This document shows, piece after piece, positions 35,297 through 43,636 of a stretch of DNA of 64,000 nt. Positions within the stretch are counted from its first letter, which is position 1. The number at the start of each line of letters is the position of its first letter. The notes under the pieces were generated by a model. That model ran no database searches, had not been told where the DNA came from, and worked only from the letters and a program-made list of their open reading frames with translations. The position numbers and the translations under genes were made by a program. The stretch covers positions 115,798-179,797 of the forward strand of contig NZ_JASLGT010000026.1 in NCBI RefSeq assembly GCF_030150205.1, given 5' to 3'. This DNA is from Niabella sp. (GTDB taxonomy: Bacteria; Bacteroidota; Bacteroidia; Chitinophagales; Chitinophagaceae).

Positions 35297-36458
35297 AATT
35301 TCTGGCAGCCTGTATGATTTTACTGTAGCTTTTTGTTCCGTCCTTGTCTTCCTGTGCTATTCGTATATACATGTTTCCCGGGGCATTCGATTGTATTTCA
35401 ACTGAGGTCCTGGTACAGGAAATCAGCACAGCCGCACTTACCAAAGCGGCAGCTACGAGCTGGTGGCGGCGTTTATTATGCAGTGGTAATAGCAGGATCG
35501 CCAACAGGCTAAAGCCGGCGAATGCCAGATTGTGCAGGTCAAGGTGAAAACTGTATTGTATGGGTGTATTGGAACTGCCCCCGGAAGATTTCAATGTCCC
35601 TATTTCTTTAAACTGTTTGCCATCCCGGGATGCTTCAATGATATAGCGGTCGTTGTTGTTTTCCGAAAGACTGGTAAACTGTACCAGCAACATATTGCCT
35701 GTGATGGCTGCTGTAATGCTTCCAAAGGTTACGGGCAACGGGCCTTCTGTAACAACAGGCAATGTCATTAATTCGCTTTCCTTTAAGGCACGGTTGTAAA
35801 TGCGGACTTCGTCTATGATGCCATCGCTGTATTCATCGGGCCCGCTTAAGCTGCGCCCAATGGAATAGGAATTTACATTGTCCAAACTGAAGGCTTCGTG
35901 GTAAGCTTTGGCTCCAACCAGGTTGCCATCTACATAAAATTTAGTGATATCTGTGAGCTTGCTGTACGTTACTGCCAGGTGATGCCACTGGTTGAACTGC
36001 CAGGTATAATCACAACCGATATAATTGGTGTTGTAGCCCGACTCAAATAAAATACCTCCCGATGCCCAGTTGGCTTCCAACAGCACCGAACCCCAGTCTG
36101 TCGATGGATCATATTGTTCAAAAACAGCAAATACGTTCCAGTTATTATACCAGTTCCGGATATTGATCCAGGCCGCAATGGTTACTTCGTTGGACGTGTA
36201 GATTTTAGAAAGAGAAGCACTGGATGCTATCTCAATATAGGAATTAGTGCCGTTAAAATTGTAGGCTGAATTCGCATTCCCGAACCGGTCTGCAGTAAGG
36301 GTAGCATTGTGCACAACGCCGTTATTATTGTGGCCACTTGCATCAGCGGCATTGCCGTTGAATGGTAAATAAAGCAATAGGCTGTCGTTGATCGATTGTG
36401 CCATGGACGATTGTGCGGATAGCGTCAGCGAAGTCAAAAAGAGCATATATTTTATCAT
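35295..36458 (-). CDS. LamG-domain surface protein with split C-terminal module and internal lipobox
   Basis: 387 residues from the ATG at 36458, which opens a signal peptide ending SSMAQ; an upstream in-frame Met at 36521 would give a 21-residue extension. A LamG/concanavalin-like domain spans about 25-225 (LYLPFNGNAADASGHNNNG, VTIAAWINI, WHHLAVTYSK, FYVDGNLVG, GIIDEVRIYNRAL). From L241 the module LPVTFGS..SENNNDRYIIEASRDG begins. It is interrupted by a membrane stretch (about 310-327), the basic loop NKRRHQ, and a second hydrophobic run with lipobox LISC at Cys348, and it ends MYIRIAQEDKDG..YSKII. The architecture matches the 29251 gene. Confidence 0.8.
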   Translation of the reverse strand: MIKYMLFLTSLTLSAQSSMAQSINDSLLLYLPFNGNAADASGHNNNGVVHNATLTADRFGNANSAYNFNGTNSYIEIASSASLSKIYTSNEVTIAAWINIRNWYNNWNVFAVFEQYDPSTDWGSVLLEANWASGGILFESGYNTNYIGCDYTWQFNQWHHLAVTYSKLTDITKFYVDGNLVGAKAYHEAFSLDNVNSYSIGRSLSGPDEYSDGIIDEVRIYNRALKESELMTLPVVTEGPLPVTFGSITAAITGNMLLVQFTSLSENNNDRYIIEASRDGKQFKEIGTLKSSGGSSNTPIQYSFHLDLHNLAFAGFSLLAILLLPLHNKRRHQLVAAALVSAAVLISCTRTSVEIQSNAPGNMYIRIAQEDKDGTKSYSKIIQAARN

Positions 36459-37026
36459 CTTATAACGGCTTTGATATGCTGTGATGAACGGTTTGGTGAA
36501 GAAATCGAAAGGAGGCTTCATTTGTTTGTTTTTAAGGGGCTTGTTTGGATATAAACGCAGCTTTTATACAGGCTGCCGCATAATTATTAAAAAAGATGAT
36601 TTCCTGATAGAGCTTTTGTGCTTTTGGCGTGGTTTGACGGCCATCGTTTCATGTCCTGAACGGGAAACCGACAATGCAGACGGATAACAGGATACCGAAT
36701 AGCTGCAGGAAACAGCCGTTTTGAAAATGCCGGGTTCATTTCTGAAGATTTGTAGTTAATTTTTATAGCTTTAATACCAGGTGTAAAAATAGACCGGTAC
36801 CGGGGGCAGGTAAATCATTAAAAAAGATGATTTTTTGGACCCGTGCATCCGGAAAATCATTAAAAAGGAGGAGGAGGAATGGTAAGGCCAGTGCTTAATT
36901 TGCGATGATGGTGACCGGCTGCAAAAAATGCTGCTGTTCTGCTGTGTCTGCCTATTTTAGTTCCTGATACATACACAGCAGAAAACGAAGAAGGACAGCC
37001 TTCTGAACATATTAAACCTGTAACGA
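36459..37026. promoter_or_regulatory. Region with repeated AAATCAT-N8-ATGATTT boxes
   Basis: 568 bases between the divergent LamG and TPR-kinase genes. ATTAAAAAAGATGATTT occurs at 36586-36602 and 36817-36833, and a partial copy AAATCATTAAAAAGGAGG at 36854-36871. The copy at 36813-36833 is a clear inverted repeat, with AAATCAT and ATGATTT arms around 8 bases. The spacing and shared orientation suggest regulator sites. Confidence 0.45.
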
Positions 37027-38970
37027 ATGATGAAGCAATTGATTTTACGAACGCTGTGCCTGTTATGTATCTGCATCTCCGGTAACGGACAAACACCGGA
37101 TAAAGACAGCTTGCTGAAACTGCTGCCCGTGGCAAAAGATGATACTGCAAAAGTGCAGCTTTATATCGATATCGGCAATCAATATGAAATGGATGATCAT
37201 AAAACAGCAAAGCTGTATTATCATAAGGCCCGGGTGCTAAGTGAACGTTTAGGATATAAAAAAGGCCTTATAAAATTTATTACCAATTATGGACAGATCT
37301 TGAACCTGGAAGGAGCCTTCGACTCGTCCGTTTTGCTGAATAAGCGTTCTGTTGAACTGGCCAAAACCATGAATGACCCCTTGCTGTTAGGAAAATGTTA
37401 TGCCAATACCGGTATTGCTTTTCAATATACGGGCATCTACGACAGCGCCGCATTGTATATAGAAAAGGCAAGGCCGTATATTTTACAAACGGGTGATAAA
37501 ATGCTGCTGGCAAAGCTTTCCGATGTATTGCAAAACCTCTACATGAATCTTAAACGGAACAAAGAGGCCATCAATGCAGGTGAAGAAGCAGTTGGCTATT
37601 TCCGTACGGGAAATGATCCTGTTAGTTTAGGGATTGCCCTGTTAAACCTGGGCAATAATTACGAATCGGTCAATGGTCATGAAAAATCCCTGGCATTATA
37701 CAGGGAGGCACTTCAAAAGGCAGAGGCTGCCAACTATCATGATTTACAGGAGGCCGCCTTATTGGGCATCGTAACCGCTTACATGCACAAAAATGATTTT
37801 GACGGTATGAAGCCGTATATCGACCGGGTGCTTGCGCTTACTAAAGATGGGGATGTGCCGGGAACTACCGTTGTGGCCTACCGGGCCTTATCGCTCTATT
37901 ATTATTTTAAAAGAAATTACGCAGAAGCAAAAAAGTTTATCGATCAGTCGCTTGCCATTTGCAATGAGCATAACCTGAGAAACGATAAAGTAAAGGGATT
38001 GGAAACGCTAAGCAGCATATTCATTGCTATGCAGCGGCTGGAGGATGGGGAAGAAGTGCTGCGGCAGGTAACATTGTTGCAGGACAGCCTTGTTGGTGAA
38101 GATGTGCAAAATGAAATCGTGCGCACTGAAAAGCGTTTTGAACTGGAGAAAAAGGAATCCCAGATAAAATTACAGCAGACAGCGCTAAAGCAAAAAAACA
38201 CGCTCAATTATTTGTTTGGGATCGCGGCCCTGTCGGCCATTCTTATTGGTTTGCTTGGCTACAGGAGCTACCGGCACAAGCAGAAATTGCAGCGGGCCCG
38301 GATTGATGAGCTTGAAAAAGAAAAGCAGCTGGACGCCATGGAAGCCGTACTGAAAGGTGAGGAACGGGAGCGTACCCGCCTGGCCAAAGACCTGCACGAC
38401 GGGCTAGGGGGCATGCTGAGCGGCGTTAAATATTCTCTAAGCAATATGAAAGGAAATTTAATTTTGACACCCGACAATGCGCAGGCGTTTGAGCGCAGTA
38501 TTGATATGCTGGATAGCAGCATCCGGGAAATGCGCCGTGTGGCGCATAATATGATGCCTGAGGTACTGGTAAAATATGGGTTGAATGTGGCATTGCAGGA
38601 ATTCTGTAATGAAATCGACCGGAGCAGCGCCGTACAGATCAGCTATCAGTCGGTGGGGGCTGGTGATGCCGCTGTTGATCAAACGGTTGCGGTTACCATT
38701 TACCGTATTATACAGGAGCTGGTGAATAATGCCATCAAACATGCCCATGCGCAAAATATGCTGGTGCAGTTACATATATCTGAGCCCGAAAAACGGTTAA
38801 CGGTAACGGTAGAGGATGACGGTAAAGGATTTGATAAAAGCCAGCTTACCACTGCTGAGGGCATGGGTTGGAGCAATATTCAAAACAGGGTTGATTTTCT
38901 GAAAGGAAAAATAGATGTGCATTCAGAACCAGGCAGGGGCACTTCTGTTTTCATTGAGGCCGGTATCTGA
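37027..38970 (+). CDS. TPR-containing sensor histidine kinase, HisKA_3 type
   Basis: 647 residues. A signal sequence (MMKQLILRTLCLLCICISGNGQ) is followed by TPR repeats over about 40-370 (for example ALLNLGNNYESVNGHEKSLALY), one membrane helix near 394-415 (GIAALSAILIGLLGYRSY), a coiled coil, and the NarX/DesK-type dimerisation motif RLAKDLHDGLGG with phospho-acceptor H457. The HATPase has ELVNNAIKHAHA and DDGKGFD. The LuxR-type response regulator gene follows 172 bases later. The periplasmic TPR region presumably senses a protein or peptide ligand. Confidence 0.92.
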   Translation: MMKQLILRTLCLLCICISGNGQTPDKDSLLKLLPVAKDDTAKVQLYIDIGNQYEMDDHKTAKLYYHKARVLSERLGYKKGLIKFITNYGQILNLEGAFDSSVLLNKRSVELAKTMNDPLLLGKCYANTGIAFQYTGIYDSAALYIEKARPYILQTGDKMLLAKLSDVLQNLYMNLKRNKEAINAGEEAVGYFRTGNDPVSLGIALLNLGNNYESVNGHEKSLALYREALQKAEAANYHDLQEAALLGIVTAYMHKNDFDGMKPYIDRVLALTKDGDVPGTTVVAYRALSLYYYFKRNYAEAKKFIDQSLAICNEHNLRNDKVKGLETLSSIFIAMQRLEDGEEVLRQVTLLQDSLVGEDVQNEIVRTEKRFELEKKESQIKLQQTALKQKNTLNYLFGIAALSAILIGLLGYRSYRHKQKLQRARIDELEKEKQLDAMEAVLKGEERERTRLAKDLHDGLGGMLSGVKYSLSNMKGNLILTPDNAQAFERSIDMLDSSIREMRRVAHNMMPEVLVKYGLNVALQEFCNEIDRSSAVQISYQSVGAGDAAVDQTVAVTIYRIIQELVNNAIKHAHAQNMLVQLHISEPEKRLTVTVEDDGKGFDKSQLTTAEGMGWSNIQNRVDFLKGKIDVHSEPGRGTSVFIEAGI

Positions 38971-39142
38971 TTGGCCACGGAGGCACTGAAGCACAGAGGG
39001 TCTTGTGCTTTTTTAAGTTAAAACAGCGGAAGTCCTGATCGGAGGGGTTGTGGCAGTCGTATAAAAAAAACGGAGTTTCTGTGTTCCGAACGGTTTGAAC
39101 AGTGACCATAACACAGAATCTTTGTGGTAAAACCAAACAAAT

Positions 39143-39757
39143 ATGAAAGCGAGCGTATTTATAGTAGATGATCATTACATGGTAATTGAGGGCATCCGCT
39201 CTTTACTGCAACATGAAAAAGATATTGATTGGATGGGGCACGCGACCAATGCCGCCTCCTGCCTTAGTTTTCTGAAACAACAGCAGCCGGATGTATTATT
39301 GATGGACATCAGCCTGCCGGATAAGAGCGGCACCGACCTGTGCAGGGAAGTAAAGCAATTATTTCCAGCTGTTTTTGTGCTGGGACTCAGCACATTTAAT
39401 CAGCAGGCGGTGATCCGCAATATGATGGATAACGGTGCTTCGGGCTACCTGTTAAAAAACGCAGATAAAGCGGAGCTGCTGGAGGCCATTCAGCTGGTGC
39501 TGGCAGGTAAAACCTATTTCAGCCAGGAAGCAGCCGCTTCGTTAAAAGACAACGACCAGGTTCTTCCCCTGATCACAAGGCGCGAAAAAGAAGTGTTATT
39601 GCTGATTGCTAAAGGGCTTACCAATGCAGAAATATCTGAACAGCTTTTTATCAGTGTTCCCACGGTAAACACACACCGTAAAAGCCTGCTTGAAAAATTT
39701 GATGCAAAGAACACCGCTATTCTGATCAGCAAGGCCATTCGCCAGGGGATGGTATAA
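39143..39757 (+). CDS. NarL/FixJ-type response regulator
   Basis: 204 residues. The receiver domain has acidic D9-D10, phospho-acceptor D55 in VLLMDISLPD and K105 in YLLKNAD. The C-terminal LuxR-type helix-turn-helix has LITRREKEVLLLIAKGLTNA, then EISEQLFISVPTVNTHRKSL. It is the evident partner of the TPR kinase at 37027. The 172-base gap between them holds CACGGAGG/CACAGA phrase repeats. Its own target sites may include the boxes upstream of 37027, but that is inference. Confidence 0.93.
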   Translation: MKASVFIVDDHYMVIEGIRSLLQHEKDIDWMGHATNAASCLSFLKQQQPDVLLMDISLPDKSGTDLCREVKQLFPAVFVLGLSTFNQQAVIRNMMDNGASGYLLKNADKAELLEAIQLVLAGKTYFSQEAAASLKDNDQVLPLITRREKEVLLLIAKGLTNAEISEQLFISVPTVNTHRKSLLEKFDAKNTAILISKAIRQGMV

Positions 39758-39883
39758 GGCTGTTAAAGCGTTCCTGGATGTTATTCCTGATGTGATTCGG
39801 CCTGCGGAATGGGCATGCTCCGGGATCTGTTCCTGCCCGGCATTTTTTTTCAGGTGTGTATCAGGAGGACGTACCGGCGATAA

Positions 39884-39905
39884 TAAAAGATGAAAAAGTC
39901 TTTTA
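39884..39905. promoter_or_regulatory. Inverted repeat TAAAAGA-N8-TCTTTTA upstream of ric
   Basis: Perfect 7-bp arms at 39884-39890 and 39899-39905. It lies just upstream of the ric -7 element at 39920, so a bound protein would touch the promoter. The left half shares AAAAGATGA with the boxes at 35274-36871. Confidence 0.5.
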
Positions 39906-39919
39906 TTTGCTTTTCCTCG

Positions 39920-39927
39920 TATCTTTG
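39920..39927 (+). promoter_or_regulatory. -7 element (TATCTTTG) of ric
   Basis: An exact TAnnTTTG match. The ATG lies at 40087, so the leader would be about 155 bases. The rest of the 39758-40086 gap shows no gene. Confidence 0.55.
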
Positions 39928-40086
39928 TGCGGATTTACGAATACTTCAGGGGCGGAGTAGGATCGGTAATGGCGGCAGGTTGCAGATTAATAAAGGATAA
40001 AAGGTGTTTATATCTGTAACCGCTGTTCCGGAGTGTAGCGGAAGATCCGCTTTTGCCTGGAACTTAACCGGCAAATTAAAAATAGT

Positions 40087-40797
40087 ATGGATATTCATGA
40101 ACAAACCGTTATAGGAGCGTTAGTAGCCGAAGATTACCGGACTGCTGCTGTTTTTAAAGCATATGGTATCGATTTCTGCTGTAATGGCAACCGTACCATT
40201 GCGGAAGCCTGCGCAAAAAAAAGGGCGGAGCCACAGCTCCTGATCAATGCGCTGGAGCAGGCCTGCAATCAGTCGGATACCGGTACGCTGGCGTATAATA
40301 ACTGGCCGGCTGATTTACTGGCAGATTATATTGAAAAAAAGCATCACCGCTATGTAACGGCAAAAATCGCTGAGATTACGCCATTCCTTGAAAAAGTAAC
40401 CACGGTGCACGGAGACCGGCATCCTGAATTGAAAAAGGTGGAAGCATTGTTCAGGGATAGTGCAGCTGAACTGTCGGAGCATATGCACAAGGAAGAAACG
40501 GTGCTGTTCCCGTATATCCGGAATATGGCGGCAAACGGAACTGCCCGCCCATCTTTTCGAACAGTAGCGGATCCCATCAGTGTGATGATGTATGAACACA
40601 ATCAGGAGGGCGAGCGTTTTGAAAAAATTGCAGTACTTACCGGTAACTATACTCCTCCCGAAGATGCCTGCAATACTTACCGGGTCACTTTTTCCCTGCT
40701 GAAAGAGTTTGAGGAAGATCTGCATCTGCATGTGCACCTGGAGAATAATATCCTGTTTCCAAAAGCCGTTAAAATGGAAGAGGAGCGGAACCATTAA
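40087..40797 (+). CDS. ric: Iron-sulfur cluster repair di-iron protein (RIC/ScdA/YtfE)
   Basis: 236 residues. The N-terminal ScdA_N domain has VFKAYGIDFCCNGNRTIAEA with the Cys31-Cys32 pair. The hemerythrin-like part supplies ligand histidines in EKKHHRY, HGDRHPEL, HMHKEETVLFPY, YEHNQEG and HVHLENNILFP. RIC proteins repair Fe-S clusters damaged by nitric oxide or oxidants in the cytoplasm. In Bacteroidota the gene is often near a membrane oxidase-like gene, and here the next sequence is a broken remnant of such a gene. Full length. Confidence 0.94.
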   Translation: MDIHEQTVIGALVAEDYRTAAVFKAYGIDFCCNGNRTIAEACAKKRAEPQLLINALEQACNQSDTGTLAYNNWPADLLADYIEKKHHRYVTAKIAEITPFLEKVTTVHGDRHPELKKVEALFRDSAAELSEHMHKEETVLFPYIRNMAANGTARPSFRTVADPISVMMYEHNQEGERFEKIAVLTGNYTPPEDACNTYRVTFSLLKEFEEDLHLHVHLENNILFPKAVKMEEERNH

Positions 40798-40852
40798 AAA
40801 CACAGGAGGCAGGAATAAGATCTTGGGTCATGAACCTTATTATGATGCATCG

Positions 40853-41120
40853 ATGGAGGACTGCATATCGAAGACGTGGTTACAGTGGGGCTTGTTGAAT
40901 CTTGCGCTCGTAGCCTTATATGGTACACTGATGCGTTATAAGATCGCATTTGATTTTCCGTACCTGCAGCAAAAGTACCTGGCGTACGCGCATTTTTTGC
41001 CTTTAGTGGGAGGGGCGGTCATCTGCAATGTACCGGTCCGGCACTTATAACCACGCCCTATCTTGTTACTGGTTGAAGCCGGGAAATTGTTTATATCACA
41101 GCTGGTGGGGATGGTGCAAA
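40853..41120 (+). pseudogene. Broken N-terminal remnant of a haem-copper-oxidase-like membrane protein
   Basis: From ATG 40853 the frame reads SKTWLQWGLLNLALVALYG and RYKIAFDFPYLQQKYLAYAH, the start of the oxidase subunit I-like membrane proteins often found beside ric. After a six-T run (40993-40998) the frame slips. Removing two T residues restores HFAFSG, the continuation expected in the family. As it stands, translation ends at 41050, giving 65 residues instead of about 400, and the downstream sequence has a further stop and no similarity beyond about 41090. Confidence 0.7.
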
Positions 41121-41293
41121 AAAAATGGACATACTAAGCAAAAGAGCATATCCATTATAATCAACCTGTAGTTACCATTCCGCCTCAAAGCATCTTAGTT
41201 GGCCGGTTTAAACTAGCAACGGCACATTCGGAAATTTAAAAAAACAGACGCCGGTAAAGATTTTTTTACAGCATCTGCAGTTTTGAATGCAGC

Positions 41294-41347
41294 AAAGGTA
41301 TACCTTTAATCGTAATAAGTCAACGGTTGGTGACTTGTAACGATTAA
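41294..41347. promoter_or_regulatory. Palindrome and inverted repeat upstream of the TetR-family gene
   Basis: AAAGGTATACCTTT at 41294-41307 is a perfect 14-bp palindrome. It overlaps a 16-bp inverted repeat, arms 41306-41321 and 41332-41347 (14 of 16 matching), with a 10-base spacer. Both lie 177-230 bases before the TetR start in an otherwise AT-rich 450-base gap. They are plausible operators for the TetR protein or a related repressor. Confidence 0.5.
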
Positions 41348-41523
41348 GCTATTTGGAATAATAGAAGAAATATACCTTATTACGTCAAATACGTATGCAG
41401 TGTTCAGATGCAACGTGAATTTTTTATAAATATTTAATATTTTTTGAAAATATTTCTAATACATCTAATGGCGGAGTGTTGCGTTTGATTTTCTAAAAAA
41501 CAGAACCTTTGAAAGCGGTTGCT

Positions 41524-42171
41524 ATGAAAGCGAAACAAAGAAATACCCAGGAGCCCAGGCGGGATAAGCAAAAATCCATGCAGAAATTGTTGCATTCGGT
41601 GGGAGCGATTCTTCAGAAGGATGGCTACAAAGCACTAACGGCGAATCATATTGCGGCTCATGCAAAATTGGACAAAAAACTGATCTATAATTATTTTGGA
41701 AGTCTGCGGGGGCTGATCGATGCGTATCTGAAGGAAAATGATTTCTGGAAGCGCACGGAACTGGTAACGGACCAGGAGCCGCTTACGGATATGCCCGCAG
41801 CTAAAGTAGTGGAGATCTTAAAAGGGCAGTTTACATTCCTGGAGCATTCGCCGGAGATGCAGCATATCATTCTTTGGGAGCTGAGTGAAAAGAACCCGTT
41901 GTTACAGAACATCCTGGACGAGCGGGAACGCTTCGGCGAACAGCTGTTCAAATTAGCGGATCACTACTTTAAAGGTACGGCTGTAAACTTCCGGGCGGTG
42001 AATGCCTTGCTGGTGTCGGCCATTTACTATATCATCCTGCATTCCCGTTATAACGCCAATACCATTTGTGGTATTGATGCCACTAATAAAAAAGGAAGGG
42101 AACAGCTTTTTAACGCTATAGAGCAGATCATTAACTGGTGTTACCAGGAAGCAGGCGTGTATCCGGAATAA
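41524..42171 (+). CDS. TetR/AcrR family transcriptional regulator
   Basis: 215 residues from the ATG at 41524; a TTG five codons upstream is less likely. The TetR_N helix-turn-helix occupies about 18-66 (LTANHIAAHAKLDKKLIYNY, FGSLRGLIDAYL), preceded by a basic tail KQRNTQEPRRDKQK that could add DNA contacts. The C-terminal ligand domain has no recognisable signature. Its target cannot be read from neighbours: upstream is the decayed oxidase gene and downstream a convergent MarR-GNAT operon. Palindromes at 41294-41347 are candidate self-sites. Confidence 0.88.
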   Translation: MKAKQRNTQEPRRDKQKSMQKLLHSVGAILQKDGYKALTANHIAAHAKLDKKLIYNYFGSLRGLIDAYLKENDFWKRTELVTDQEPLTDMPAAKVVEILKGQFTFLEHSPEMQHIILWELSEKNPLLQNILDERERFGEQLFKLADHYFKGTAVNFRAVNALLVSAIYYIILHSRYNANTICGIDATNKKGREQLFNAIEQIINWCYQEAGVYPE

Positions 42172-42229
42172 ATAAGCCGGCAACCCATGCTGCAGGCCTG
42201 TAACCTTACCGTAAAAGAAGATTGATCGT

Positions 42230-42727
42230 TTATACGACCGGGTTCCCCGTTTCTTTTTGTTTCAGCTGTAACGCCGCATCGGTCAGCGCTGTTTGCCCCA
42301 GGCGTTGTTCTACTTCCGCAATCGATTTAAACAGGTTGTTCCGGGTATCCGTTATTTGTGTAATGGCCTGCACCAGCCATTCCCATACCGGCTGTATGTT
42401 TGCTACCAGGGCCTGCCCCTGGGGCGAAAGCGTCAGCAGGCGTTTCCGCTCATCACCGGGATGTTTTTTTGAGCGAATCAGTTTTTTTTTCTCCAGCTCT
42501 TTTAAAAGACTGATGGTAGAAGGGTGGGTATATCCAATTTCCGCCGCCAGCTCCATCACACCCAATGTGTTCTTTTTATGCAGGGCATAGATCACCGGAA
42601 ACCACTTGGGATCAAAGTCGATGCCACAGGCCCGGTATACTTCATGTCCCTGTTTGCGGATGCGCTCACTCAGCCGCTGTAACCGGGTGGCCAGCGCCAG
42701 TATGCCGGCTTCATCAATGATATCCAT
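42230..42727 (-). CDS. MarR family transcriptional regulator
   Basis: 165 residues. The winged helix covers about 55-115: ALHKKNTLGVMELAAEIG, then YTHPSTISLLKELEKKKLI and the wing KHPGDERKRLLTLSPQG. It is the second gene of an operon with the GNAT gene upstream (5-base gap). MarR proteins bind palindromes in their own promoters; a perfect palindrome GTAGTTAACTAC lies in the promoter of this operon at 43422. The MarR-GNAT pairing is a recurring arrangement in bacteria. Confidence 0.92.
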   Translation of the reverse strand: MDIIDEAGILALATRLQRLSERIRKQGHEVYRACGIDFDPKWFPVIYALHKKNTLGVMELAAEIGYTHPSTISLLKELEKKKLIRSKKHPGDERKRLLTLSPQGQALVANIQPVWEWLVQAITQITDTRNNLFKSIAEVEQRLGQTALTDAALQLKQKETGNPVV

Positions 42728-42732
42728 GGCTT

Positions 42733-43224
42733 TTACTGATTTGTGAGTGAAAGGGAATAGAACCGGTTATCAACCGGCATTTTCGGGAAAAAGGAGGGCA
42801 GGGCTGTTTCCGCGATTTCGGTGAAACCCTGTTTTTCATAAAACCGCATGGCCGCCTTCAGCAGGTCAACCGTGCCCAGGTACAACGTTTCAACCTGTTG
42901 TTGCCGGCAATACCGGATCAGGGTGTGCAGCAGTTCATGCGCTACACCTGGTTGCGTTCCCCGGTATTCTTTTTTTACAAACATTTTCCGGATTACCCCG
43001 GTTTGTTCGGGTGTGCGGATCAGGGCAATGGTGCCGATGAGGATGTCGTCTGCAAAAGCACCCCAGAAATTTCCGCCGGGCTTTATATAAAAGGCATCAA
43101 TGTTTTGCAGGTCGGGCTGGCTTTCCAGCGTAACCGGCACATTAAATTCTAGTTGCTGAATGGTTAAAATCAGGTCGATGACCTGCCCGCTATAAGCGTT
43201 GCTGAGCTCCCGGATGGTAAACAT
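42733..43224 (-). CDS. GNAT family N-acetyltransferase
   Basis: 163 residues. The GNAT fold shows GAFADDILIGTIALI, then the acetyl-CoA site VIRKMFVKKEYRGTQPGVAH and GTVDLLKAAMRFYEKQGF. Substrate unknown; many such proteins acetylate small amines or antibiotics. It is first in an operon with a MarR regulator. The leader is about 180 bases from the predicted promoter at 43413, longer than usual. Confidence 0.88.
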   Translation of the reverse strand: MFTIRELSNAYSGQVIDLILTIQQLEFNVPVTLESQPDLQNIDAFYIKPGGNFWGAFADDILIGTIALIRTPEQTGVIRKMFVKKEYRGTQPGVAHELLHTLIRYCRQQQVETLYLGTVDLLKAAMRFYEKQGFTEIAETALPSFFPKMPVDNRFYSLSLTNQ

Positions 43225-43412
43225 AGTCTCTGTATTGTTAGATCAATGCCGCTTCCCTCAGCGATTTTTATAATGCCGCATACGCTGATTGTGCCTGCGG
43301 TGCCTTCCTGCAGTATTTTAAGCATGGTTAAAGCCGGTGCCAGATCTGCGCAACTTGTCACATCCCGGGCGTGATCTGCGGCTTTAGGGAAACCACATCA
43401 ATGATTAAATAG

Positions 43413-43433
43413 CAAATATATGTAGTTAACTAC
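43413..43433 (-). promoter_or_regulatory. Promoter and operator of the GNAT-MarR operon
   Basis: CAAATATA at 43413-43420 reads TATATTTG on the minus strand, an exact -7 element. Directly upstream, GTAGTTAACTAC at 43422-43433 is a perfect 12-bp palindrome lying in the spacer between -7 and -33. A second imperfect half TAGCTACTTA follows near 43439. This is where a repressor would block polymerase. Confidence 0.65.
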
Positions 43434-43623
43434 GTATTTAGCTACTTAATTAAAAATTTATATTATTTTAGCAGAACATAGCCGTGTGTGCCGATGAATC
43501 GATGGCAGGAGTATGACCCGTATATGGATGGCTGGGTTTTAATGATCGTATATTCTAAGGGGTTAATCCGGAGGTAAATGCCTGCCCAGACTGTTCCGTT
43601 GCAAAAGGCAATAAAAACGTGGT

Positions 43624-43631
43624 TATATTTG
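43624..43631 (+). promoter_or_regulatory. -7 element (TATATTTG) abutting the ABC permease start
   Basis: The motif ends five bases before the ATG at 43637, so transcription should start at or next to the start codon and give a leaderless mRNA. Confidence 0.55.
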
Positions 43632-43636
43632 TACCT

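Noticed and set aside
38951..39175. Minus-strand frame between the TPR kinase and its regulator
   Set aside because: It translates the CACGGAGG/CACAGA phrase repeats and has no gene features.
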